NCBI GenBank assembly: GCA_947629335.1
Contig: CANRDI010000011.1
Coordinates: 1 to 62,567, forward strand
Origin: an uncultured Clostridia bacterium
GTDB lineage: Bacteria; Bacillota; Clostridia; Oscillospirales; Ruminococcaceae
Direction of reading: 5' to 3'
Length of the DNA stretch: 62,567 nucleotides
The position numbers and the translations under genes were made by a program. The notes beneath the pieces were generated by a model, which worked only from the letters and a program-made list of their open reading frames with translations, did no database searches and was not told the origin of the DNA. The stretch's first letter is position 1. Each line of letters opens with the position of its first letter. This document shows positions 1-8,900 of this stretch, in pieces.

Positions 1-104
1 GGCTGATTTCAATCTTAGTTATTAACATTATAATTTTTTTGAGAATAGTGTAACATATCATTGACAAATGAACATTCTGTTATAAATAATATCCGTTTCC
101 CCTC

Positions 105-133
105 TTGAAATTTCCGACATTATGATGTATAAT
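105..133 (+). promoter_or_regulatory. sigma-A-type promoter of the kdgK-like gene
   Basis: TTGAAA (105-110) and TATAAT (128-133) are separated by 17 bp. Transcription would start near 140, about 45 nt before the kinase start, which has an AAGGAG site at 171-176. A second TTGACA at 61-66 has no good -10 box. Confidence 0.7.
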
Positions 134-183
134 ATTATATAAGAGATCATTTCTCTTGGATCGACTTTCAAAGGAGAATATCT

Positions 184-1275
184 ATGGAACATTATAACCC
201 GCTGCTCCCGAAGAACGGAGAAGGAAAGAAATTTATCACTATCGGCGAAATTATGCTTAGGCTTACGCCGCCGAACTATGAGAAGATCCGTATGGCTTCG
301 ACTTTTGAGGCAAGTTATGGCGGAAGCGAGGCAAATATTGCGCTGGCTTTGGCTAACCTCGGTGTTGATAGCACGTTTTTCAGCGTCGTTCCGAACAACA
401 GCCTCGGAAAGAGCGCTGTGCGTATGCTGAGGTCAAACGACGTACACTGCACACCGATGATCTTGTCAACTCCCGAAGAGACCCCCACTCACAGGCTCGG
501 TACTTACTATCTTGAAACAGGCTATGGAATCCGTCCGAGCAAAGTCACATATGACCGTATGCACAGCGCCATTACAGAGTACAACTTCGATAATTACAAT
601 ATTGACGCTCTGCTTGACGGAGGATTTGATTGGCTTCATCTGAGCGGTATTACTCCTGCGCTTGGCGAAAACTGCCGAAAACTGATTATGAACTGTCTGA
701 AAAAGGCAAAGGAAAAAGGACTTGTCGTAAGTTTTGACGGAAATTTCCGCAGTCAGCTCTGGAGCTGGGAAGAAGCCCGCGACTATTGTACGGCTTGCCT
801 GCCTTATGTTGACGTTCTGCTCGGAATTGAGCCTTATCATCTCTGGAAAGACGAAGAAGATCATTCAAAGGGCGACTGGAAAGACGGTGTTCCGCTTCAG
901 CCCTCTTATGAAGAACAAGAAGATGTTTTCTGTCATTTTGTCGAGAAATATCCGAACCTCAAATGCATAGCGCGTCATGTCCGCTATGCCCACAGCGGCA
1001 GTGAAAACAGCCTTAAAGCGTTTATGTGGTATGATGGACACACATTTGAGAGCCGTTTGTTTACTTTCAACATTCTTGACAGAGTAGGCGGCGGAGACGC
1101 ATTTGCGAGCGGGCTTATCTATGCAATGATGAACAATTTCAAGCCGATAGATATGCTTAATTTTGCAGTCGCGTCAAGCGTCATAAAGCATACGATACAC
1201 GGCGACGGAAATATCACGGATGATGTTCAGAGCATTCGCAATCTGATGAATATGAATTACGACATTAAGCGCTGA
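184..1275 (+). CDS. kdgK: PfkB-family sugar kinase, probable 2-keto-3-deoxygluconate kinase
   Basis: This 363-residue protein is a ribokinase/PfkB-family sugar kinase. The N-terminal family motif GGSEANIALALANLG is near residue 47, and the C-terminal signature DRVGGGDAFASG is near residue 300 and holds the catalytic Asp. The family transfers phosphate from ATP to a sugar hydroxyl in the cytoplasm. KdgK is the best guess because the next two genes are a pectinesterase and a pectate lyase, whose products are converted to 2-keto-3-deoxygluconate; phosphorylation would feed the KDPG aldolase. It is slightly longer than the usual 310-340 residues, with extra sequence around residues 230-255. It has its own promoter and terminator. 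Specificity cannot be read from the sequence, so fructokinase or another ketose kinase remains possible. The PfkB call is firm; the substrate is inferred from neighbours. Confidence 0.8.
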   Translation: MEHYNPLLPKNGEGKKFITIGEIMLRLTPPNYEKIRMASTFEASYGGSEANIALALANLGVDSTFFSVVPNNSLGKSAVRMLRSNDVHCTPMILSTPEETPTHRLGTYYLETGYGIRPSKVTYDRMHSAITEYNFDNYNIDALLDGGFDWLHLSGITPALGENCRKLIMNCLKKAKEKGLVVSFDGNFRSQLWSWEEARDYCTACLPYVDVLLGIEPYHLWKDEEDHSKGDWKDGVPLQPSYEEQEDVFCHFVEKYPNLKCIARHVRYAHSGSENSLKAFMWYDGHTFESRLFTFNILDRVGGGDAFASGLIYAMMNNFKPIDMLNFAVASSVIKHTIHGDGNITDDVQSIRNLMNMNYDIKR

Positions 1276-1289
1276 CGTTTTTGCGGGGC

Positions 1290-1475
1290 TTTTTTGGGGA
1301 AAACTTTTATGTAACGTGCTGTAGAGGAAAATGTTTCCGCGCTTCGACCGCCGCGCGAGCGGCGGCACATAAGTTTTTTGAAAAGGAGTTTGAGGGAAAA
1401 ATTTTTTCAAAAAAGTTTTCCCTCAATGGGGGCGCGGGGGCAAAGCCCCCGCAAAGAAAAAATCAGCTCGGAAAA
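1290..1475. repeat. palindromic repeat island 1 (type A units, composite)
   Basis: A leftward partial unit (GGGGAAAACTTTTATG then TAACGTGCTGTA, about 1298-1323) abuts a rightward unit (ACATAAGTTTTTTGAAAAGG from 1367). The rightward unit holds a hairpin of GAGGGAAAA against TTTTCCCTC (about 1390-1424) and a G-rich hairpin GCGGGGGC/GCCCCCGC (about 1433-1452). The same modules recur at 18.65-19.0 kb and 62.27-62.57 kb. No coding signal is seen here. Confidence 0.75.
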
Positions 1476-1523
1476 GTAATATTAAACGGACAGCGTTTCC
1501 GTTTTTCGACCAGGAAAAAATAC

Positions 1524-1555
1524 AGCGAGGGGATAAGCTCCCCTCGCTTTTTATT
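1524..1555 (+). terminator. Rho-independent terminator
   Basis: AGCGAGGGG (1524-1532) pairs with CCCCTCGCT (1540-1548) and is followed by a T-rich tract. It ends the kdgK transcript after the repeat island. No gene is seen between 1276 and 1753. Confidence 0.8.
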
Positions 1556-1656
1556 TTTCGACAAGACCTTTGAAAAAACAATGTTTGAGGTTTGGTTATT
1601 TTTTATAAAATTTTTACAGGAATATAATAACTTTATACAAACATGAGAAAAACGCC

Positions 1657-1685
1657 TTGACATAATTCACGAAATATATTAAAAT
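1657..1685 (+). promoter_or_regulatory. sigma-A-type promoter of the pectinesterase gene
   Basis: TTGACA (1657-1662) and TAAAAT (1680-1685) are 17 bp apart. The strong ribosome site AAAGGAGG begins at about 1737, upstream of the start codon at 1754. Confidence 0.7.
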
Positions 1686-1753
1686 TGTGTTAAAGTGCGG
1701 TAGTGTTATCCGCACCAAACATTATTTTATTTTATAAAAGGAGGGTTATAAAA

Positions 1754-4700
1754 ATGCTTTTGAAAGAGAAAGCAAAAAAGGTCATTGCGGCGATAGCTAC
1801 GGCGGCGCTGGCGGTGACGGCGGTCGTTCCCGCAGGCTTTACTATGCCGGTTTTCGCGGCAGAAGAAGCAAGCGGAACGCAGACGTGGGATTTCAGAGAC
1901 GGCTCGGTCATTCCAACTAATACTGACGGAAAGAGCGATGTAACAGTCGGAAATCTTACTGTAAAAGTAGGCACTAAGAACGCTTACCAGTACAAAGACA
2001 ACCAGCATGGTACTTTGTTTAAGGACGGCAACTCTATTGAAATTAAAGTTGCAGGTCCGACAAAACTCACTGTTGGGGGTTGCTATTACAACAATCAGGA
2101 AGAACTGACTGTTACAAGCGCTGACGGTTCTTACAGCGAAACGCAGACAATCAAAACAGCTAGTTGCGATGATCCCAAAAACGGGCTCGCAGATAATGTA
2201 GCTGTTTATACTTACAAGGGTGAAGCTACAACACTTACCCTTTCATTTACAAACACGGCTTATGTTCCCGCAATCATCGCCGAGCCTATTGTATCCGATG
2301 ATTACAATGGCGACTACAAGCCTGATGTATGGGATTTCGGCGCGGCGGAAGTTCCCGATGCGCACAATATGCTGACTGTTGACATTATCAACGGTTTTTA
2401 TCCCGACGATGTAAAACCGGGCACAGAAGGCGTAGAGATAGGCAGCTTTGCGACTCCCGACGGACAGTTGGTTTTCAACGGCAATGGCAAAACTAACCAC
2501 AGAATAAGAACTTACAATGAAAACATTACAAGAAAAGATAAGAAAAAGCTCGATTTAAATGGTGTTACCTACAATGGTGAGGTTTATTCAAACTCCGGCT
2601 CAACAAAGGACGTTTATCTCGCGGTAAAGCTCTATGCGGGCGATATTCTTACCGTTATAGCAGGTTCTAACGGACCCGCGTCCACAATCAGCTTTGAAGA
2701 TCCCAACGGAGAAGTTATCCAGACGGGAGAAACAAGCGGGGACGGCGCTGAGCTCAAATTTTATGCTCCCGAAACAGGTATGTATAAGCTCTATACTCTT
2801 AACGAAAAACTCGTTGTTTTCAGATTGACGAGAGAGCACCCGAAGCCTGCTGTGGTAAGCGGAAAAGTTGACACGACCAAGGCTGCGGGACTTTCCGAAA
2901 AAGAGTACGGCATTTCGTTTACTAACCAGAAGAGCGGCGCTGTTACAGTAGCTCCCGTAAAGAACGGCGAGTACAGCGTTTCCCTTTTCGGCGGCTATAC
3001 ATATGACGTAGCGCTTGTAGACGCTAACGGCTATGTAATTACAAGCGCTAAAACTCTTACTGTTGCAGATGACGGCAAGGCTGTCACAAATGATATTACT
3101 GTAATTGCAGTTAATCTTGTTACCGTAACAGGCAAGATAACGGGGCTTAGCGAGGCTGAAATTGCAAAGCTTGAACTCAGCTTCACAAACAAGGACACTA
3201 TTTATGTTCCCGAAATCACAGTTGAAAATGACGGCTCGTTTACTCTTAAACTCGAAAAAGGCGTTTCCTACAGCGTAACCGCTGACGGCGTAAACGACTA
3301 TACGCTTAAGACAACTACTGTTAAGCAGGACGAAGACGGCAAATTTGACATTGAGTTCTCCAAGAAACCCGTTTATGATGTAACAATCAAATTTTCGGGT
3401 CTCTCGGCAGACGCTCAGAAGAATGCGAAGATAACCTTCACTAACATCAATGAAGAAGGCTATGTTTACACCTTTAATGCAGGCGATAAAATTCAGCTCA
3501 GAGACGGTCAGTATTCAGTTTCCGTTACAAATACGGGAATTGATGCGGCAGTTACTAAGCCTATTGCCGATGTAAAGGTAAACGGCAAAGCAGCATCGGT
3601 AGAAGTTGTATATGAGACAATCAACGTATGGGATTTCTCAAAGTACAATGTTGCCAACGGCGGCGCTCCCGGAATTGACGCTGACAAGGCGCATTATCTC
3701 GGTCTTGTACTTAAAAATGCAAATGAAAACAAGACCTTCCTGCTTGTAAAAGCAGACGGCGAGGTTAAAGTTCCCGTCAAGAAAGGCGAGGCTGTAACTA
3801 TTGCTTATTGCTATTCGGGCACATTCACTATTAACGGTAAGGAATATACAGTTTCCGACACTGTCAAGGGCAGCACAAGCAAGACTGACACTATAACTGT
3901 TGAAGCGGCAGAGGACGGCTATCTTACCATTACGGTAACAGCCGAAACTTACTTTAATACTATCTCCAAGAGCAGCGAGGCTGTTCCTTACAGCAAGACA
4001 ATAACTGTCGGCAAGGATAAGGACTACAAGACTATCAACGAAGCTCTCGCGGCTGTTTCAAAGATGAGCAGACCCAACAATGAGAGAGTTGAAATAGTTA
4101 TCGACCCCGGAAACTATGAGGAAATGCTTGTTATAAATGTTCCGAACGTTTCGTTAAAGAACGCTGCGGGCGATAAGGCAAGCCTTGAGCTCAAGGATAA
4201 GGGCGTCAATATCGGCGAAAATGTCGTAAGAATTACGTCTTACTACGGTCACGGCTACAACTATTACAGCATGGGCGCTGACTGCAAGTGGAACGCAGAT
4301 ATTTTAGCGGCAAACAAGTCGAACGGCTACCTTTCGACTGAAAACCCCGGTTCGGGAACAACAAACGGTTCTTACTGGAATGCAACGGTCGTTGTAAATG
4401 CGGACGGATTTGAGGCTGACGGTATCGTATTCGAGAACTCGTTCAACCAGTACATTTCCGAAAAAGAAGCAAACGACATAGTTGTTAAATGGGATACAGG
4501 CGCTCCTAAGGGCGGCGACCGTCCTACAAAGGCGGGCGATACTTCCGTTCAGGACAAGAAATATGTTGAAAGAGCGGCTGCTCTTGCAATTAACAGCGAC
4601 AACTCGGTATTCGTAAACTGCAAGTTTATCGGCAGACAGGATACCCTTTACGGAACAAAGAAAGTAAAGGCTGCATTCCATAAGTGCGATATCCTCGGCG

Positions 4701-5710
4701 GAACAGACTTTATTTTCGGCGGAATGACGGCAGTATTCTACAAGTGCAATCTCGTTATGAACACAAGCGAGGATGGCAACGACGTTTCTTACCTCACTGC
4801 TGCACAGCAGGACGAAGGCAGAGGCTATCTGATGTACGAGTGCACAGTTACTTCTACAACTCCCGGCGTTGACACTGCTTCTGCAAAGACCTCGAAGCCC
4901 GGATATTTCGGACGTCCTTGGACGGCGAATACATCTGAAGTTGTATTCTACAACACCACTGTTGAAACTACCGACTTCAACGGCACAGAGGAATCGCTTA
5001 TAACTCCCGAAGGCTGGCTTGACTCCCTCAGCGGCAAATCTAAGGGCATGATGGAGTTTGGCACAATTGAAAAGAGCGGCGCTGACAACTCTGCAAAGAG
5101 AGTTGACTGGGCGACTGTTCTCGACGAAGCGAAGATCGACGGCGAGGACATCACGATCGCGCTGTTCCTCGGCGACGAGTGGACAAAGACGCTCCAAGAC
5201 AGAGGACTTCTCACCGAAGATGCACCTGTTGAAGAACCCGAAAATGTTGTATTCACAGATGATGAAAACAACAAGACAGGAATTACGGTAGAGGCTGAAA
5301 AGGACGTTCTGCCCGAAGGTTCAACGCTTGTTGCAGAGCCTGTCGCAGACAAGACAAACGACACGGACACGTTCACGTTTGAGCTTTCGTTTACCGATAA
5401 GGACGGCAACAGCGTTCAGCCCTCAAAGGCTGTCACCGTAAGCATTCCCGTACCCGAAGCTCTCAAAGGCAAGACGCTCTATGTTTACTATGTAGACAAA
5501 GACGGCAAGTACGAGGATATGAAAGCAACCGTTAAGGGCGACGTAATCACGTTTACAACAACTCATTTCAGCGAGTATGTTGTAACCTCCGTAAAGCACG
5601 AGGAAAAATCACCCAATACGGGCGCAGCTCCGATCTTCCCGATCGCAGCGGCAGGAATTATAAGCCTTTCTGTAATTCTCTTTGTCATGATGAAGAAGAG
5701 AAAAGCATAA
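1754..5710 (+). CDS. Cell-wall-anchored modular pectinesterase (CE8)
   Basis: The start at 1754 is chosen because AAAGGAGG lies just upstream and a signal peptide follows (Lys-rich start, Ala-rich core, cleavage near VFAAEE); the mature protein is exported. Domains of the 1318-residue product: two beta-rich, WDF-containing modules (about 40-160 and 200-370), three Ig-like repeats (about 375-620), a further WDF module (about 630-740), a CE8 pectin methylesterase beta-helix (about 745-1125), and a C-terminal module (about 1140-1285) before SPNTG, a membrane helix and KKRKA. CE8 motifs are present: GNYEE, GRQDTLYG near 961, GTDFIFGG near 982 and GRPW near 1053. The family removes methyl esters from homogalacturonan, opening it to pectate lyases such as the next gene product. 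The C-terminal module is shared with the LRR protein at 24980-26887. CE8 identity is firm; functions of the other modules are inferred. Confidence 0.9.
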   Translation: MLLKEKAKKVIAAIATAALAVTAVVPAGFTMPVFAAEEASGTQTWDFRDGSVIPTNTDGKSDVTVGNLTVKVGTKNAYQYKDNQHGTLFKDGNSIEIKVAGPTKLTVGGCYYNNQEELTVTSADGSYSETQTIKTASCDDPKNGLADNVAVYTYKGEATTLTLSFTNTAYVPAIIAEPIVSDDYNGDYKPDVWDFGAAEVPDAHNMLTVDIINGFYPDDVKPGTEGVEIGSFATPDGQLVFNGNGKTNHRIRTYNENITRKDKKKLDLNGVTYNGEVYSNSGSTKDVYLAVKLYAGDILTVIAGSNGPASTISFEDPNGEVIQTGETSGDGAELKFYAPETGMYKLYTLNEKLVVFRLTREHPKPAVVSGKVDTTKAAGLSEKEYGISFTNQKSGAVTVAPVKNGEYSVSLFGGYTYDVALVDANGYVITSAKTLTVADDGKAVTNDITVIAVNLVTVTGKITGLSEAEIAKLELSFTNKDTIYVPEITVENDGSFTLKLEKGVSYSVTADGVNDYTLKTTTVKQDEDGKFDIEFSKKPVYDVTIKFSGLSADAQKNAKITFTNINEEGYVYTFNAGDKIQLRDGQYSVSVTNTGIDAAVTKPIADVKVNGKAASVEVVYETINVWDFSKYNVANGGAPGIDADKAHYLGLVLKNANENKTFLLVKADGEVKVPVKKGEAVTIAYCYSGTFTINGKEYTVSDTVKGSTSKTDTITVEAAEDGYLTITVTAETYFNTISKSSEAVPYSKTITVGKDKDYKTINEALAAVSKMSRPNNERVEIVIDPGNYEEMLVINVPNVSLKNAAGDKASLELKDKGVNIGENVVRITSYYGHGYNYYSMGADCKWNADILAANKSNGYLSTENPGSGTTNGSYWNATVVVNADGFEADGIVFENSFNQYISEKEANDIVVKWDTGAPKGGDRPTKAGDTSVQDKKYVERAAALAINSDNSVFVNCKFIGRQDTLYGTKKVKAAFHKCDILGGTDFIFGGMTAVFYKCNLVMNTSEDGNDVSYLTAAQQDEGRGYLMYECTVTSTTPGVDTASAKTSKPGYFGRPWTANTSEVVFYNTTVETTDFNGTEESLITPEGWLDSLSGKSKGMMEFGTIEKSGADNSAKRVDWATVLDEAKIDGEDITIALFLGDEWTKTLQDRGLLTEDAPVEEPENVVFTDDENNKTGITVEAEKDVLPEGSTLVAEPVADKTNDTDTFTFELSFTDKDGNSVQPSKAVTVSIPVPEALKGKTLYVYYVDKDGKYEDMKATVKGDVITFTTTHFSEYVVTSVKHEEKSPNTGAAPIFPIAAAGIISLSVILFVMMKKRKA

Positions 5711-5725
5711 TTAAACGGCACATTT

Positions 5726-5757
5726 ACCCGCGGCTTAATGCTGCGGGTATTTTTTTG
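5726..5757 (+). terminator. Rho-independent terminator after the pectinesterase gene
   Basis: ACCCGC (5726-5731) pairs with GCGGGT (5743-5748), followed by a run of T. Confidence 0.85.
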
Positions 5758-5845
5758 TCAAAAAACAGTTTACAATAATAATTTATTTTGTGCTTTTGCA
5801 CAAAAAATAAGGCAAAAAATCGGCGATGATTTTTAAGCAAAGCGC

Positions 5846-5874
5846 TTGACAAATTTCTAAATTTCGGTTATCAT
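5846..5874 (+). promoter_or_regulatory. sigma-A-type promoter of the pectate lyase gene
   Basis: TTGACA (5846-5851) and TATCAT (5869-5874) have a 17-bp spacer. The lyase therefore has its own transcript, separate from the pectinesterase. Confidence 0.65.
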
Positions 5875-5944
5875 TAAAGATGAAATAGTTTCCGACGGGA
5901 TGGCTTTGCCCACTCGGAAACCAAAAATCAAGAAGGAGGATTTT

Positions 5945-8900
5945 ATGAAAGCAAAAAGCACAAACAAGCTTGTTTCTTTAGCTTTGGCGTTGTTCATGTT
6001 GCTGATGAGTGTTCCGTTCAGTATGTTTGCAACAACGGTTAGAGCGGAAGAAGCAGACCCGAATGTTCATGTCTTTGATTCAAGCACAATGGAAGCTCAT
6101 GAAGAAAAAGGCGATTTTACAGACGGTCAAGAAGTAGTTTATGAAGGCGATAGCTATTTTACACTTTATATGGGCAAAAACACAAAAATTGATAAAGCCG
6201 GAAATAGCTACAAATGGGAGGAAGAAGACAAAAGCCTTAACGGACCGAGGCTTAACTTCGGAGGAAGTTCTACAGTCGGAAACAACAAGACGAAAAACGT
6301 TATTGCGTTTACGACTTCTGGCGCGGCAACCGTCAAAGTATGGTATATGTTTAATCAAGCTGACCGTATGATGACAATTTGGAACGAAGCAGGAGAAGTT
6401 GTTGAAAAGGCACAGGTTGAAGGTGCAAAGAGCAATGATACTGCTACTGCTGTATTCGTAAATATTAAAAAAGCCGGCAAATATTTCCTCGGCGCTGACC
6501 CCAACAGTAACTATATCTTCAGGGTAGAAGTTACCGAAACCCCTGCTACAAAGGATTATACGCTTAATGCTGATGCTCTTGAAACAGTTGCAAAGACTGA
6601 CACAAATGTTGAAGCTGGTACAGATAAATACTTTACCATTAAAAATGGCGACAAGGGACGTGTAGTTGAAAAAGAGCAAAAATTTGACGATGGTTATGTT
6701 GGCAAAAAAGACTTGGATTTTAACGGCACAACCGATAGTGATAAACTTGCCAAAGGTTTAAGAGTAATTGAGTTTACCGCAGCAGACAAGGGTCAAGTAA
6801 AGCTTTGGTGGGTTTCCGGCGGTGACGCACGCAACATTCAGTTGTGGAAAGTTGCGGATGACGGTACTACAACCGAAGTTGTTTCTACTACAAAGAATAA
6901 CAAGGGTGCTTATATTGACACTCTTAAATTTGATGAAGCAGGAAAATATTACCTTGGTTGCCCAAGCGGAACTTGCCTTTTCTATAAGGTTGTAGTTACT
7001 GAAGGCGAAATAGCTGAGGTAGTCAGAGCACCTTGGGACAAGGTAGCTGCTCCCGAAATTAAAACTGCTGTACAGACAGAAGGCAAAAACGAGATAGTAG
7101 TAACAGTTTCTGCTGTTGTTGGCGCAAACGGTGGCGACAATGTTTCTGTTACAATGCTTGATAAAGACAGCAAGGAAGTTGACGTGAAGAAATCTCTTGC
7201 AGAAAAAGATACTCATGAGATTACATTCACTGCTAAGGCTTCCGGAGAATACACCTTTAAGGCAACTCTTTCCCGTGAAGGTGAAGATGATAAGACTTCA
7301 AAAGAAGTAAAAACAAGCTTCAAACTCCCCCTCGGCGCACCTACTATTTCCAGTGTTACAAGCAAGGGCAACGGTACTGTTGAAGTTGTCTGGGGCGATG
7401 TTGCAGAAGCTACCGAATACGAAGTATTCGTTGACGGCACTTCTAAGGGCAAAACAGACAAGACCACCTATATGGTAACAGGTCTTGAAGTCGGCAAAGA
7501 GTATTCTATAACAGTAGCGGCTATCCGTGACAAAGAAAACGGCACACCGTCAAAGGCTTCAACGGTTACAACCACACAAGAAGAGCAGATGACTTGGGGC
7601 TTTATGTATTACGGAACTTCTACCGAAGCTGCCAATTCGGATAATACTTCCGGAAACGGTGTTATCGGCGACCTTAACGCTGACAAAAAGATAACGCTCT
7701 TCTCTCTCGGCAACAAGGGTAAGTTCAACGAAAAGGCTGAATCCGACGGACTTGCATTCTACTATACTGCAATTCCTACAAGCAAAAACTTTACGCTCAG
7801 AGCTAAGATCCATGTTGATTCTTGGACGCTCTCCGGTCAGGAAGGTATTGCTGTTATGGCAATCGACAGCCTCCCCGGAAACGGCTATAGCGCACCTAAC
7901 TCAACGGGCGAATTTTACTCTAATTTCTATAGAGCAGGCGCTCTTCGTTTCGCTTATAAGTATGACTCCGTTAAGGGCTTGAATGATACTGAAGGCGATA
8001 CATACAATATGTATCTGGGTATTGGTATTCAGTCCAAGACAGGCATTGTTAAAGACAGCCTTGAAATGATCTACAATCCTCCTAAGGGAGTAACTGTAGA
8101 CAAGAACGATTATATGGACTGCGGTCAGTATGCTCTTGAGACCCTTGCCGCTGAAAAAGGTCTGGGTCAGGGCAAATATGACACGATCGGAAACTGCACT
8201 AATACCAATACATTTGATAACGATGCAGTTGCAAACATCACAGACTTTATAATCGAACTCCAGAGAAATAACACAGGTTATTTCATATCTTACTATACTG
8301 ATGAGGGAACTCTCGTAAGAACTCAGAAGTTCTATGATCCTAAGGCACTTGACCAGCTCGATTCCGATTATGTTTATGTAGGTTTCGCTGCTGCAAGAGC
8401 TATGAAAGCTACAATTTCCGATGTTACGGTTAAAACGATCGATCCTAAGGACGACGATCCCGCAGAGGAAAGACCCGTTGAGAAGATCGAACCCAAGGTT
8501 TCGTTTGCTTCTTCTTCAATCGCAAACGCTCCCAAGTATGATATTCTCCTTAAGGCAAATGTAAAGGGCAGCGCTACTATTATAGTTGGCGGAAAGCCCA
8601 TTATCATCGGACTGGCTGTTGACGGCACAGATGAATACACTTCTTATACGCTTGATATAGCTCCCGGCACTAACAAGATAGAAGTTAAGTTTACTCCGGA
8701 TGCAGATCAGGAACTGCCTGAGTATACCGAACTTTCTACTACTGACGCGGTTACATTTACTCTCAATGTTGCGTACAACACTTACTTTGAGAAGCAGAAT
8801 AATATCTATGTTGCTCCCAACGGCACAAAGAACGGCAACGGCAGCAAGGAGTATCCTCTTGATATTTATACCGCAGTAAAGGTTGCAAGACCCGGTCAGA

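Noticed and set aside
1281-1646. 121-residue ORF after kdgK
   Set aside because: It runs through a repeat island and a terminator; no ribosome site or domain.
4304-5197. 297-residue minus-strand ORF inside the pectinesterase
   Set aside because: It is antisense to well-conserved CE8 motifs and has no ribosome site; it is a shadow of codon bias.
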